From assembly GCA_963726135.1 (NCBI GenBank), contig CAVSBE010000008.1:992001-1056000 (forward strand): DNA of 64,000 bases, read 5' to 3'. Position 1 is the stretch's first letter; each line of letters opens with the position of its first letter. A program made the translations under genes and the position numbers. The stretch is from Bog-473 sp963726135. GTDB taxonomy: Bacteria; Actinomycetota; Acidimicrobiia; Acidimicrobiales; RAAP-2. The notes beneath the pieces were generated by a model. It was not told the DNA's origin, did no database searches, and saw only the letters and a list, made by a program, of their open reading frames with translations. Shown here piece by piece: positions 1 to 9,028 of the stretch.

Positions 1-641
1 AAGCCACAACCGGTGCAGGCCCAGCTCCCGTCACGGAACTCGATGCGACCCTCACAGGCGGGGCAGCCGACGGCATCGAGTTGCCAACGCAGGCCCGCAC
101 CGACCCAGTGCACGTCACGCGCGACGCCGGCGCCCCAGACCACGAGCGGGTCGTCGGCGTTCGCGACGACGTGCGTGTGCGGTGCGGCGGCCAGCGCCGC
201 ACGCCAGCGGCCCGCGACCATCCGTACCTCGTTCGTGCGGTCGAGCTGGTCCCGCGAGAGGTTCAACAGGACCACGCCGGCGGCCGAGGTCGCCGCGAGC
301 ACGCGTGGGAGGTAGACCTCGTCCACTTCGAGGACGGCGCGCCGGGCATCGGTCCCGGCGAGCGCGGCGACATGGCCCGGCGGCATGTTGGAGCCCGTCT
401 CGTTGCTCACGACGGCGTCGCCCAGCGCGCCGAGCCCCACCGTCAGCAGCCGCGTGGTCGTCGTCTTCCCGTTGGTCCCGGTGACGAGGGTCACCTGGCG
501 CCCTGCGCTCAGATGCTCGAGGAGCCGGGGGTCGACCCGGAGCCCGGCCCGGCCTCCGGCCACGGTGCCCTGGCCGCGGCCGAGGCGGCGTGATGCCGCG
601 TTGACGGCGCGTGTGGTCGCGCTGGCGAGACGCGCCCTCAC
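1..641 (-). CDS. murT: MurT-type lipid II isoglutaminyl synthase, Mur-ligase subunit (partial, 3' end outside window)
   Basis: With the GatD glutaminase this protein amidates D-Glu of lipid II. The reverse strand reads VRARLASATTRAVNAASRR from a GTG at 641, then the ATP-binding loop VTLVTGTNGKTTTTRLL (about residues 50-66), SNETGSNMPPG, and a Cys4 zinc-ribbon insert (CPACEG then WACTGCG) that is diagnostic for MurT among Mur ligases. The frame stays open to the window edge, so about two thirds of the family length is missing. The GTG overlaps the TGA of the upstream HAD/PlsC gene (GTGA), so the two are translationally coupled. No gatD is visible; it should lie just beyond position 1. Confidence 0.9.
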   Translation of the reverse strand, partial: MRARLASATTRAVNAASRRLGRGQGTVAGGRAGLRVDPRLLEHLSAGRQVTLVTGTNGKTTTTRLLTVGLGALGDAVVSNETGSNMPPGHVAALAGTDARRAVLEVDEVYLPRVLAATSAAGVVLLNLSRDQLDRTNEVRMVAGRWRAALAAAPHTHVVANADDPLVVWGAGVARDVHWVGAGLRWQLDAVGCPACEGRIEFRDGSWACTGCG

Positions 642-2014
642 CGAGGGGGCTTGGTGCGGGCGAGCTCGGCGGGTGTCGGCTCGTGGCGCACCCGCGCCGC
701 CGCTGGCAGCAGTGCGGTGACGGCCTCCATGATGGTGGCTGTGTCCGCCTTGGCGTCGGTGAGCGACAAGGGCACGGGCGTGCCCACGCGCACGGTCACG
801 GTCGGCGGGTTGCGCACGAGGGTGAAGTCGGGCACGCGCGCCGAGCGCGGCCATACCTTCTCGGTGCCCCAGAGCCCGACCGGCACGACGCTGGCACCCG
901 TCGCCGCGGCCAGCCGCGCCGTCCCGGTCTTGCCGTGTAGCACGGGATCGAAGAAGTCGTACCCGCGCGGGATGGTCCCCTGCGGGAGCACGATGACGAC
1001 TTCGCCTGCCTTCAACGCTGCTTCGGCATTGCGCATGGGCTGGCCCGATCCGCTGCCACGGTCGACCGCGATGCCGCCAATGGCCCGGGCGATCATGCCG
1101 ACCACGGGAGCCTCGAAGATCTCCTTCTTGCCGAGGAAGCGCACGGGCCGCCCGATCTCCCGGGCGACGAGGGCCAGCGCGGCGACGTCGAAGTAGCTCC
1201 GGTGGTTCGACGCGAGGAGGACCGGACCCCGTCGTGGCACGTTCTCGACGCCGGCGATGTCGAAGCGTGCGTACGGGAACGAGAGCTTGCGCACGAACGG
1301 GCGGAGGAAGTGGTACGGCTCGAGGCCGACGACGCTGGGGACGCCGGGTGGCCGGTCCCAGTGCTCCACGGGCCAGCGCCGCGCCGTGGCCACCACGGTG
1401 AGGGACGGATCGGGATTCACCGCGTGGGGCGAGCCGACGCTCGAGAGCAGCGGGACGTCGAAGATGCTGTCGCTGCAGGCGTGGCAGTCGGCGAGGTCGA
1501 TGCCCTTCGGGCCGGCCCACTCGCGCACGGCACGCAGCTTGCCCGTCCCCCACACGAACCCCTCGTACAGGCGGCCCGTGTACCGGCCGTCCTTGGTCTC
1601 GTATGCGGTCGCGATCAGGTCGTCGAAGCCGAAGGCCTCGGCGAAGGGGGCGATCATGTCGACCGGCGTCGTGGTGGAGAGCACGAGGCGGTGGCCGTCG
1701 GCCCGGAACGCGGCCAGGCGCTGCGGGGCAAAGGGGGCGACGAGCTCGCTCAGGGCGGACACCGCCCGTCGCCCGGCCGCCTGGACCTGGTCCTGGCGCC
1801 AGCCCCGGGCCACCCTCGCCGCCGCCCGCACCAGGCCCATGGAGAACAGGTTCTCGCCCAAACGGTCGTTCACGGCGTAGAGCAGCCTGTCGCCGGGCAG
1901 TGAGCGCCCCTCGGGCAGCACGCCCTCTTTCACCAGGGCCTGGTTGAGGATCTGGCCCGACGCATGGCACAAGAGGGTGCGGTCGAGGTCGATGAAGACG
2001 GCGCTCTTCGCCAC
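638..2014 (-). CDS. HAD-superfamily hydrolase fused to PlsC-type acyltransferase
   Basis: This 458-residue bifunctional protein starts with a HAD-IB phosphatase domain: DLDRTLL is motif I, STTTP motif II and the SDSIFDVPLL region motif III. From about residue 230 follows a glycerolphosphate acyltransferase domain with the NHRSYFD (HX4D) catalytic motif and LPQGTIPRG, where the family more often has EGT. The pairing is known in actinobacterial lysophospholipid and phosphatidate metabolism; the exact substrate cannot be read. The start is GTG at 2014, preceded by a TAGGCT hexamer 7 nt upstream, which suggests a leaderless message. It overlaps murT downstream. Confidence 0.85.
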   Translation of the reverse strand: MAKSAVFIDLDRTLLCHASGQILNQALVKEGVLPEGRSLPGDRLLYAVNDRLGENLFSMGLVRAAARVARGWRQDQVQAAGRRAVSALSELVAPFAPQRLAAFRADGHRLVLSTTTPVDMIAPFAEAFGFDDLIATAYETKDGRYTGRLYEGFVWGTGKLRAVREWAGPKGIDLADCHACSDSIFDVPLLSSVGSPHAVNPDPSLTVVATARRWPVEHWDRPPGVPSVVGLEPYHFLRPFVRKLSFPYARFDIAGVENVPRRGPVLLASNHRSYFDVAALALVAREIGRPVRFLGKKEIFEAPVVGMIARAIGGIAVDRGSGSGQPMRNAEAALKAGEVVIVLPQGTIPRGYDFFDPVLHGKTGTARLAAATGASVVPVGLWGTEKVWPRSARVPDFTLVRNPPTVTVRVGTPVPLSLTDAKADTATIMEAVTALLPAAARVRHEPTPAELARTKPPR

Positions 2015-2027
2015 GGCACGAAGCCTA
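2015..2027 (-). promoter_or_regulatory. Leaderless-type promoter of the HAD/PlsC-murT operon
   Basis: On the minus strand TAGGCT (2022-2027) matches the actinobacterial -10 pattern TANNNT and lies 7 nt before the GTG. Transcription would begin at or next to the start codon. I see no good -35 hexamer and no Shine-Dalgarno sequence. The same spacing occurs at eight other genes in the window. Confidence 0.5.
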
Positions 2028-2087
2028 AAGCAGTTCGATGCCCCGTTTTCGGGGTGCCGGAACGGGTCCGCCAGGCCCCGGAATTAG

Positions 2088-2124
2088 GAGAAGGGATCGC
2101 CGGGGGGGAGGGCGATCCCTTCTC
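2088..2124. repeat. Perfect 14-bp inverted repeat (hairpin) between divergent genes
   Basis: GAGAAGGGATCGCC at 2088-2101 is followed by a 9-nt loop (GGGGGGGAG) and its exact reverse complement at 2111-2124. It lies between the divergent HAD/PlsC and lysR genes, so it cannot be an ordinary end-of-gene terminator, and no T-tract follows on either strand. It may be an operator or a structured leader of lysR. Confidence 0.75.
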
Positions 2125-2211
2125 GAGACTCATCAGGGGTAGGAGGGGGGGCTTCCGTACCCTGCGGTCTGCCATTCATTCTGGCGGCACATCGACAATC
2201 AGTCAAGCAGC

Positions 2212-2240
2212 TTTAGAAGATACTTTCCATCTGTTATGCT
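2212..2240 (+). promoter_or_regulatory. Predicted promoter of the LysR gene
   Basis: TTTAGA (2212-2217), a 17-bp spacer and TATGCT (2235-2240) form a plausible -35/-10 pair in a locally AT-richer stretch. The -10 overlaps the ATG at 2236, which argues that translation starts downstream at GTG 2287. Confidence 0.4.
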
Positions 2241-2286
2241 GATCGCTACCGATACTCTGGCAAGCACTTTCTGCGGGGATGACCGG

Positions 2287-3195
2287 GTGGAGCTGAAACA
2301 TCTGCAAGCACTGATGGGCATCGCCGACACCGGGAGCTTCTCCGCCGCCGCCACCTCGATCGGCACGGTGCAGTCCAACGTCTCGGCCCACGTGGCCCGC
2401 CTGGAGCGTGAGCTCGACGTCCAGCTGGTCGACCGGGCCTCGGGGCGACTGACCGAGGAGGGCGAGGTCGTCATCGAGCGGGCGAGGCGGGTCATGAACG
2501 AGCTCGAGGCGATGGTGGCCGACGTGACCGCCTTGCGCGAGGTGGTGGTCGGGACGGTCAGGCTCGGCATGATCGGCACGACGGGGCGCTGGCTGGTCCC
2601 GCAGCTCTTCGACCTCCTGCGCGTGCGCCACCCCCACGTGCACCTGAACGTGGCCGAGGGGTCCAGTGGGCAGCTCGAGCAGCAACTGGCCTCGGGGCAG
2701 CTCGACCTGGCGGTGGTCACCTTCCCTCTGAGCGGCGACGAGATCATGGCCGCCCAGCTCTTCGACGAGGACCTGGTGGTCGTGCTGCCCTCCGGCCACG
2801 CGTTGGCCGCCGAGCCCTCGCTCCCGCTCGAACGCCTCTCCGAGCTCGAGATGCTGCTCCCGGCGCCGGGCACGGCGCTGCGGGCCGAGATCGACAGCGC
2901 CACGGGTCCGGCCCGGATCGAACTGCAGCCGGCCATGGAGCTCGACGGCGTCCGGCTCATCGCGTCGCTGGCCTTCGACGGCTACGGGCCGGCCATCCTC
3001 CCGGCCACCGCCGTGCCGGGCCACCTGCGCGGCCGGTTCTCGGTGCTGCCCGTCACCGGGCTCCCCCGGCGCCGGGTGGGCGTGGCGCAGCGCCGGCGGG
3101 GGCTCCCGTCCGCGCCGGCGCGGGCCGTGATCGACACGCTGGGGCTGGTCGTCACCGACGCGCTCTCCATGCCCGAGGGGATCCACCCGACATAA
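2287..3195 (+). CDS. LysR-family transcriptional regulator
   Basis: A winged helix-turn-helix N-terminus (ELKHLQALMGIADTGSFSAA, then TVQSNVSAHVARLEREL) is followed by a periplasmic-binding-like effector domain (GTVRLGMIGTTGRWLVPQLF onward), giving 302 residues, normal for LysR. I chose GTG 2287 over ATG 2236 because LysR proteins begin a few residues before the helix-turn-helix and the best -10 hexamer overlaps the upstream ATG. It is divergent from the HAD/PlsC-murT operon, the usual position for a LysR protein acting on its neighbour, but its effector and targets are not evident. Confidence 0.85.
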   Translation: MELKHLQALMGIADTGSFSAAATSIGTVQSNVSAHVARLERELDVQLVDRASGRLTEEGEVVIERARRVMNELEAMVADVTALREVVVGTVRLGMIGTTGRWLVPQLFDLLRVRHPHVHLNVAEGSSGQLEQQLASGQLDLAVVTFPLSGDEIMAAQLFDEDLVVVLPSGHALAAEPSLPLERLSELEMLLPAPGTALRAEIDSATGPARIELQPAMELDGVRLIASLAFDGYGPAILPATAVPGHLRGRFSVLPVTGLPRRRVGVAQRRRGLPSAPARAVIDTLGLVVTDALSMPEGIHPT

Positions 3196-3216
3196 GGGGG
3201 TCCGCGCCGACCGGGC

Positions 3217-3843
3217 TCAGGGGGCCGTCGCCGGCTGCGGCTCCCGCCACATGGTCCACATCAGCGGTCCGTCGCCCGGCAACCGCACCTCCTTCACGAC
3301 CTCGAAGCCGTGACGCCGGTAGAAGGGGACGTTGCGCTCCTTGGACGACTCGAGATAGCAGGGGAGCCCTTCGGCGTCGCAGTGCTCGAGCACCGGGCGC
3401 ATCAGCGCGCCGCCCACGCCCTTGCCCTGCTGTTCGACGGCGGTGCCGAGCGTGGCCAGGTACCAGTGCGGCACGTGGGGGTGCATCGACTCGACGAGGT
3501 TCAAGAGGCGCAGGGTGGTGGCGAGGTTGGCCGCCACGTAGGGCAGCACCGGCAGCATCGTGACGATCGCCGTGAACCCCGTGAGGAGCGGCTTGCCCGC
3601 AGGCGCCCAGATGGCCGAGCCGGCATAGCCGTCGGTCGTGTAGCAGCCACCGAACGGGAGATAGTCGGCTCGCATCTGGGTGCGGAAGTAGGCGCGCAGG
3701 CCCGCGTCGCGGCGCGGGGGGTTGCGAAAGATGTGCCCGATGACGGGGTCGTCGAAGAAGGTCTTGGCCAGTTGCGCCGCCATCGCATCGACATCGTCCT
3801 TCGTCGCACGCCGTACTACTGGCAGGGCAGGTTCGCGAACCAT
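3217..3843 (-). CDS. GNAT-family N-acetyltransferase
   Basis: This 208-residue protein starts MVREPALPVVRRATKDDVDA. The acetyl-CoA loop appears as LGTAVEQQGKGVGGALMRPV (Q/RxxGxG/A motif) and the family's C-terminal strand as PFYRRHGFEVVKEV. The ATG at 3843 is used because the frame runs far upstream only as open high-GC sequence antisense to the next gene. It is convergent with lysR. The substrate is unknown. The first 28 nt overlap the end of the SGNH-like relic. Confidence 0.8.
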   Translation of the reverse strand: MVREPALPVVRRATKDDVDAMAAQLAKTFFDDPVIGHIFRNPPRRDAGLRAYFRTQMRADYLPFGGCYTTDGYAGSAIWAPAGKPLLTGFTAIVTMLPVLPYVAANLATTLRLLNLVESMHPHVPHWYLATLGTAVEQQGKGVGGALMRPVLEHCDAEGLPCYLESSKERNVPFYRRHGFEVVKEVRLPGDGPLMWTMWREPQPATAP

Positions 3844-4073
3844 GTCGGGGTCGATGGTGGCAGAGCGCCCGGCCAGGCGCCACCCGGCGACGCCGTGGCG
3901 TGGGCCTGGCCGCGCGCCGCGGGCTCCGGGGCCAGATTCTCCCCGATGAAGCTGCCTCCCGGGCGCGTGAAGTGCACCCCGTCCGTGCAGCGCACGCCGA
4001 CCTGGTCGACCGTCGCCGAGTACCGTCGAGCCCGCGGATGTGGCCAAGCGCCGGGCGGGCCCCGGGTGCGTTA
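3816..4073 (-). pseudogene. C-terminal remnant of an SGNH-hydrolase / acyltransferase-type gene
   Basis: One minus-strand frame reads YSATVDQVGVRCTDG followed by VHFTRPGGSFIGENLAPEP and ends at a TAG (3816-3818). The core (DGVHFT, then PGG) resembles the last block of SGNH hydrolases, where the catalytic Asp and His sit in a DGxHxT motif. Third codon positions are almost all G or C, as in real genes here. A stop codon (about 4074) and no start lie upstream, and only about 125 bp separate it from the next gene, so the N-terminal part is gone. Nothing recognisable is seen in 4077-4200. Confidence 0.5.
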
Positions 4074-4200
4074 GCGTCCGTGCTCGTGCTTCGTCTGGCC
4101 CGGCCGCCCGAGGTGGTGGCCCCTCCGTCCCATACAGGGGAAACGTCGACCGGAGCCGCGCCTCACTGCCCCGGGCCGTGCAGGCCCGGATGACCCCGGC

Positions 4201-5190
4201 GTGCTGAGGATCGGGGTCCTCGGGGCGGCCCGCATCACCCCGATCGCCCTGGTCAAGCCGGCGCGGCGGACAGGCCGGGCCCAGGTGTCCGCGGTGGCGG
4301 CGCGGGACAGCGAGCGCGCCAGCGAATTCGCTCGCAAGCAGGGAATTCCCCGTGTGCTCGGCACCTACGCCGAGCTGGTCAACGACCCCGACATCGATGC
4401 CGTCTACAACCCGCTGCCCAACGGGCTCCACGGGCACTGGACCATCGCGGCGCTGAAGGCGGGCAAGCACGTCCTGTGCGAGAAGCCCTTCACCGCCAAC
4501 GCCGACGAGGCCCGGGCGGTGGCGGAGGTGGACAACGCGAACCCCGGTGTGGTGGTCATGGAGGCCTTCCACTACCAGTACCACCCGCTGGCCAAGCGCC
4601 TGGTGGAGATCGTCCGCTCGGGTGAGCTGGGCACCATCCGCAACGTCGACGTGTCGTTCTCGGCGCCGCTGTGGAAGAAGGGCGACATCCGCTACCAGTT
4701 GGCGCTGGCCGGCGGCGCCACCATGGACATGGGCTGCTACCCCATCAGCCTCCTGCGCCTCCTCGCCCCGGGCCCACGGGTGATCAGTGCCGAGGCGAAG
4801 CTGTCGTCCCCCGGCGTCGACCGCGCCATGGACGCGCACTTCTCCCTCCCCGACGGCGGGAGCGCCCACATCGGCTGCTCCATGTTCTCCTCCTCCGTGC
4901 TGCGCATGCGGGCGGAGGTCACGGGTGACAACGGCAAGATCTCGGTCTTCAACCCCTTCAGCCCCCAGTACTTCCACCGGATGAAGGTCACGACCTCGCT
5001 CGGCACCCGCAAGGAGCGATTCAGCCGCAAGCCGACGTACGACTACCAGCTCGAGGCGTTCGCCGCCGCGGTCGAGGACGGCGCGTCCTTCCCGACCACG
5101 GCCGCCGACGCGATCCGGACAATGGAGCTCATCGACGCCATCTACACCGCCGCCGGGCTCTCGCTGCGCCAACCCACGCCCGTCGACTGA
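4201..5190 (+). CDS. Gfo/Idh/MocA-family NAD(P)-dependent oxidoreductase
   Basis: The 329-residue protein has an N-terminal Rossmann fold starting at once (LRIGVLGAARITPIAL), the conserved EKPFTANADEA motif near residue 97, and a C-terminal alpha/beta substrate domain with GGATMDMGCYPISLL. Such proteins oxidise or reduce sugars, inositols or dihydrodiols; the substrate cannot be deduced. The start is GTG 4201. Its TGA overlaps the ATG of tldD (TGATG), so the two are translationally coupled. Confidence 0.88.
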   Translation: MLRIGVLGAARITPIALVKPARRTGRAQVSAVAARDSERASEFARKQGIPRVLGTYAELVNDPDIDAVYNPLPNGLHGHWTIAALKAGKHVLCEKPFTANADEARAVAEVDNANPGVVVMEAFHYQYHPLAKRLVEIVRSGELGTIRNVDVSFSAPLWKKGDIRYQLALAGGATMDMGCYPISLLRLLAPGPRVISAEAKLSSPGVDRAMDAHFSLPDGGSAHIGCSMFSSSVLRMRAEVTGDNGKISVFNPFSPQYFHRMKVTTSLGTRKERFSRKPTYDYQLEAFAAAVEDGASFPTTAADAIRTMELIDAIYTAAGLSLRQPTPVD

Positions 5191-6683
5191 TGCCGCTGCC
5201 CGCGGACGAGCTCTCGGCCCTGGCCGACGCCGCGTTGAGCGCTGCGGCGGGCTGCCAGGCGGCGGAGCTCCGGGTCGAGCGGATCCGCAGCCAGGTGGTC
5301 CGGCTCCACGACGGCTCCCCCGAGACGACGGCGGACGACACGGACTTCGGCATGGGCGTGCGGGTGGTGGTCGACGGCGCGGTCGGGTTCGCCGCCAGCG
5401 TCGACGTGGGCCCCGAAGAGGCGGCCAACCTGGTCCAGCTGGCCACGGAGCTGGCCAGGGTCACGCACGGGGCCGGTGGCGGGCAGGTCGAGCTGGCGCC
5501 CGAGCCCCCCCACGGTGAGGTCACGTGGTCGAGCGCGTTCGAGGTGGACCCCACGACGGTGCCGATGGCCGACAAGATCGCCTTGCTGGCCGAGTGGAGC
5601 GCGCGGCTGTGGCACCACGACGCGGTGTCGCACACCTCCGCCGCGCTCCTGGCCGTGTCGGAGCAGACCTACCTGGCCGACCTCAACGGGACGCGGGCCA
5701 CCCAGCACCGCGTCCGGATGCAGACCCAGCTGGAAGCGCTGGCGCTCTCGGACGCGGGCTTCGAGACCATGCGCACGCTGGCGCCGCCGGTCGGGCGGGG
5801 TTGGGAGTTCCTCACGGACCCGACATCGGACGGGAGCTGGGACTGGGACGCCGAGCTGGCCCGCCTGCCCGAGCTGCTGTCCGAGAAGGTGGCGGCGCCC
5901 TCGGTGGCGGCGGGGACCTACGACCTCGTCATCGACCCGTCGAACCTCTGGCTCACCATCCACGAGTCCATCGGGCACGCCACCGAGCTCGACCGCGCCG
6001 TCGGCTACGAGGCGGCCTACGCCGGGACCTCCTTCGCCACCTTCGACAAGCTGGGCACGCTGGCCTACGGGTCCCCGGTCATGCACGTGACAGGCGATCG
6101 CACCATGGAGCACGGCCTGGCCACGGTGGGCATCGACAGCGAGGGCGTCGCGACGCAGTCCTTCGACCTCGTGCGCGACGGGGTCCTCGTCGGCTACCAG
6201 CTGGACCGTTCCATCGCCGCCGCCATGGGCTTCGAGCGCTCCAACGGCTGCGCGTTCGCCGACTCGCCGATGCACGTGCCCATACAGCGCATGGCCAACG
6301 TGTCGCTGGCCCACGCCGGGGTGGACGGCCCCGGCACCGAGGAGCTGATCGCGGGCGTCGACCGGGGCATCTACGTCATGGGCGACAAGAGCTGGTCGAT
6401 CGACATGCAGCGCTACAACTTCCAGTTCACCGGGCAGCGCTTCTACATGATCGAGGGCGGGAAGCTGGCGGGGCAGGTCAAGGACGTTGCGTACCAGGCG
6501 ACCACGACCGACTTCTGGGGCTCCATGGAAGCCGTCGGCGGAGCGTCCACCTGGGTGCTGGGCGGCGCGTTCAACTGCGGGAAGGGCCAGCCGGGACAGG
6601 TGGCGCCGGTCTCGCACGGCTGCCCCTCGGTGCTCGTGCGCGGCGTGCGGGTGCTCAACGCGCGCGAGGAATCGGGGCGCTGA
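5190..6683 (+). CDS. tldD: TldD-family metalloprotease subunit
   Basis: TldD forms a heterodimer with TldE and cleaves unfolded peptides, and in some bacteria RiPP leader peptides. The zinc motif HEXXXH is visible as HESIGHATELD near residue 257, and the C-terminal region has the usual metal-ligand cysteine context (FNCGKGQPGQVAPVSHGCP). The length of 497 residues is normal. The start is the ATG at 5190 that overlaps the upstream stop. tldE follows 19 nt downstream, so both subunits are made from one operon. No RiPP precursor is seen nearby. Confidence 0.92.
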   Translation: MPLPADELSALADAALSAAAGCQAAELRVERIRSQVVRLHDGSPETTADDTDFGMGVRVVVDGAVGFAASVDVGPEEAANLVQLATELARVTHGAGGGQVELAPEPPHGEVTWSSAFEVDPTTVPMADKIALLAEWSARLWHHDAVSHTSAALLAVSEQTYLADLNGTRATQHRVRMQTQLEALALSDAGFETMRTLAPPVGRGWEFLTDPTSDGSWDWDAELARLPELLSEKVAAPSVAAGTYDLVIDPSNLWLTIHESIGHATELDRAVGYEAAYAGTSFATFDKLGTLAYGSPVMHVTGDRTMEHGLATVGIDSEGVATQSFDLVRDGVLVGYQLDRSIAAAMGFERSNGCAFADSPMHVPIQRMANVSLAHAGVDGPGTEELIAGVDRGIYVMGDKSWSIDMQRYNFQFTGQRFYMIEGGKLAGQVKDVAYQATTTDFWGSMEAVGGASTWVLGGAFNCGKGQPGQVAPVSHGCPSVLVRGVRVLNAREESGR

Positions 6684-6702
6684 TCGTGCGGCGGGGACAC
6701 GG

Positions 6703-8092
6703 GTGATCCCCGCCCAGGAGCTGGTCGAACACGGGGTCGCGGCAGCCGGCGCCGCGGGGGCCGACGGCTGCATCGTGCTGGTCGAGGAGGCCAGCCATGC
6801 CGACGTCCGTTTCGCGCTCAACACGACGACGACCAACGGGGTGCACCGGGCGCGCTCGGTGACCGTGGTCGCGGTCGCCGGGGACTCGGCCGGCACGGCG
6901 CGCCAGGCGGGGGTGGTCGGGCTCGACGGCGTGGCCGAGATGGCGTCGGCGGCGCTGGCCGACGCCGCGTGCCGCGCCTCCGGCCGAGGACGCCTTCGCC
7001 CTGGTCGAGGCGTCGGGGACCGGCCCGGGACGTGACTTCTCGCTCGCGCCGGAGGAGACGGACGCGTCCGCGCTCGAACCGGTGCTCTCGTCGCTGGCGG
7101 GTGCCTTCGGACGGGCGCGTGCGCGCGACGCCGTGCTGGCGGGCTTCGCCGAGATCGACGTGGCGACGCTCTACCTCGGGAGCACGACCGGGGTGCGGCT
7201 GTCGCACGCGCAGCCGACCGCGGCGGTGAACCTGGTGGGACGCACCGCCGACGGGACGGGCTCGGCCTGGGTCGGCGTGCCCGCCATCGACCCGTCGTTC
7301 GAGGAGATGGAGCAGGAGATCTGGCGCCGGCTGGACTGGGGGAAACGGCAGATCGCGCTCGATGCCGGCCGGTACGAGGTCATCCTTCCGCCGTCGGGCG
7401 TGGGCGACATGATGGCCGAGCTGGCGTTCGTCGGCCTCGGCGGTCAGGACGCCGAGGACGGCCGCACCGTTTTCTCCAAGGAGGGCGGCGGCACGCGGGT
7501 CGGTGAGACGATCACGGCCCTGCCCTTCACGCTCGCCAGCGACCCCTTCGCACAGACGGTGTCGAGCACGCCCTTCGTGGCGACAGAGGCGAGCAGCTCG
7601 GACGTCTCCGTCTTCGACAACGGGCTGCCGCTCGGGCGCATCGACTGGCTGCGTGACGGCGTCCTGGCGCACTTGCGCTACCACCGTGCCGGTGCGGCGA
7701 AGTCGGGTGTGGACGTGGCGCCCTACGTCGACAACCTCGTATTGCGCTGCGGCGCAGCCGACGGTGGCTCGGTCGACGACATGGTGGCCCGCACCGGACG
7801 GGGGCTCCTGCTCACCTGCCTGTGGTACATCCGTGTGGTCGACCCGGCGACCTTGCTCATGACCGGGCTCACACGCGACGGCGTCTACGTGATTGAGGAC
7901 GGCGCCGTGGTCGGCGCAGCGAACAACTTCCGCTTCAACGAGAGCCCCGTCGACCTGCTGGCCCGGGCCACCGAGGTCGGCACGCCGGTGCGCTCGCTCG
8001 GGCGCGAGTCCGGCGAGTACCTCAACCGGACGGTCATGCCACCTTTGCGCATCCCCGACTACAACATGAGCTCGGTGAGCCAGGCGAGTTGA
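6703..8092 (+). CDS. tldE: TldE/PmbA-family subunit, interrupted by a one-base insertion
   Basis: This is the partner of TldD, without the zinc motif. It begins at GTG 6703 (VIPAQELVEHGVAAAGAAG). Near 6967 the frame changes; the downstream frame resumes with APPAEDAFALVEASGTGPGR and runs to 8092, ending in the PmbA-type block NNFRFNESPVDLLARATEVG. The span is 1390 nt, three times 463 plus one. Removing the T in GCG-T-GCC restores one reading frame of about 462 residues. Both halves have normal coding composition, so I treat it as one gene with a sequence error or a very recent mutation. Confidence 0.85.
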
Positions 8093-8246
8093 CCTCGGGC
8101 TAGGAGGGCGCCGCAGCGCCACTGCGCCATGGCGCACCCTCGAGGTTCACTGCGTCGTGCGGATCACGATCGTTCCGCCCCCCCGAACCATACGTTGAGC
8201 GGCACCGGCGCCGGTGGGACCCGGCGCCACGGCGCTCCGTCGCGGT

Positions 8247-9020
8247 TCAACCGGGGCGGCGCGCCTCAATGAGGAGTCGTTGGGCGGTGGACACGAACAC
8301 GCCGTCGCGTCGGATGAGGTCGTGCATGCGGCGGAGCTCGGCGCCGAAAGCGTCGGCGCTGAAACCCGGCACCGTCCAGGGGACCTTGCGGAGGAAGTGC
8401 ACCACGGCGGCCACGTCGAAGAACTCGACGCGGAGCGCGCAGCACTGCAGGCGGACGACCTCGAGCCCGGCCGCCGTTGCCTCTGTCCGGGCCCGCTCCG
8501 GGCTGCGACGCGGGTTCACGGGCTGCGGGCCCATGATGAAGTCGGTCAGCTCCCGATTCGAGCCCGCGCCGATCTGCTGGGACAGATACGTCCCGCCGGG
8601 CCGCAGGACCCGGGCGATCTCCTCCCACAGCACGACGACGGGGTGGCGGCTCGTCACGAGGTCGAACGACGCGTCGGCAAAGGGCAGCGTCGGCGCGTCC
8701 GCCACCGCGACCACGTGGGCACCCGACGCGCGCAGGCGGGTGCGGGCCACCGCGACGTTGGGCGGCCACGACTCGGTGGCCACCAGCAGCGCCGGCGGTC
8801 GCGCCACCGTGGCCAGGACCTCCCCGCCCCCGGTCTGCACGTCCAGCGCCGACGCGCCGCCGGCCATCCGCTCGCTCATCCGCCGGGCGTAGCCCCAGGG
8901 CGGTCGCTCCTCGGTGGCCCTTCCGTCGAACCAGGAGAAGTCCCAGCCCTCGACCGGGACGGCGCTGCCCTCCGCCACCAGCTCCTCGAACGTCACCGCG
9001 TCACGCCCCGGGCGCGCCAC
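8247..9020 (-). CDS. Class I SAM-dependent methyltransferase
   Basis: Over 257 residues, motif I is ALDVQTGGGEVLATV, motif II/III follows as DAPTLPFADASFDLV, and post-motif LRPGGTYLSQQIG is typical of small-molecule methyltransferases. The GTG start at 9020 lies 8 nt after the DUF4389 gene, so they probably share a transcript. The substrate is unknown. In 8093-8246, between this gene and the convergent tldE, I see only G+C-rich imperfect dyads and no clear terminator. Confidence 0.8.
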   Translation of the reverse strand: MARPGRDAVTFEELVAEGSAVPVEGWDFSWFDGRATEERPPWGYARRMSERMAGGASALDVQTGGGEVLATVARPPALLVATESWPPNVAVARTRLRASGAHVVAVADAPTLPFADASFDLVTSRHPVVVLWEEIARVLRPGGTYLSQQIGAGSNRELTDFIMGPQPVNPRRSPERARTEATAAGLEVVRLQCCALRVEFFDVAAVVHFLRKVPWTVPGFSADAFGAELRRMHDLIRRDGVFVSTAQRLLIEARRPG

Positions 9021-9028
9021 CCTCTCGG

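Noticed and set aside
5142..6896. A 584-residue minus-strand ORF opposite tldD
   Set aside because: It mirrors tldD codon by codon with a Val/Arg/His-rich translation and no motif; it is a GC-driven shadow.
8093..8246. Dyads in the tldE/methyltransferase convergent space as a terminator
   Set aside because: The inverted segments are short and imperfect, with no T-tract; not strong enough to call.
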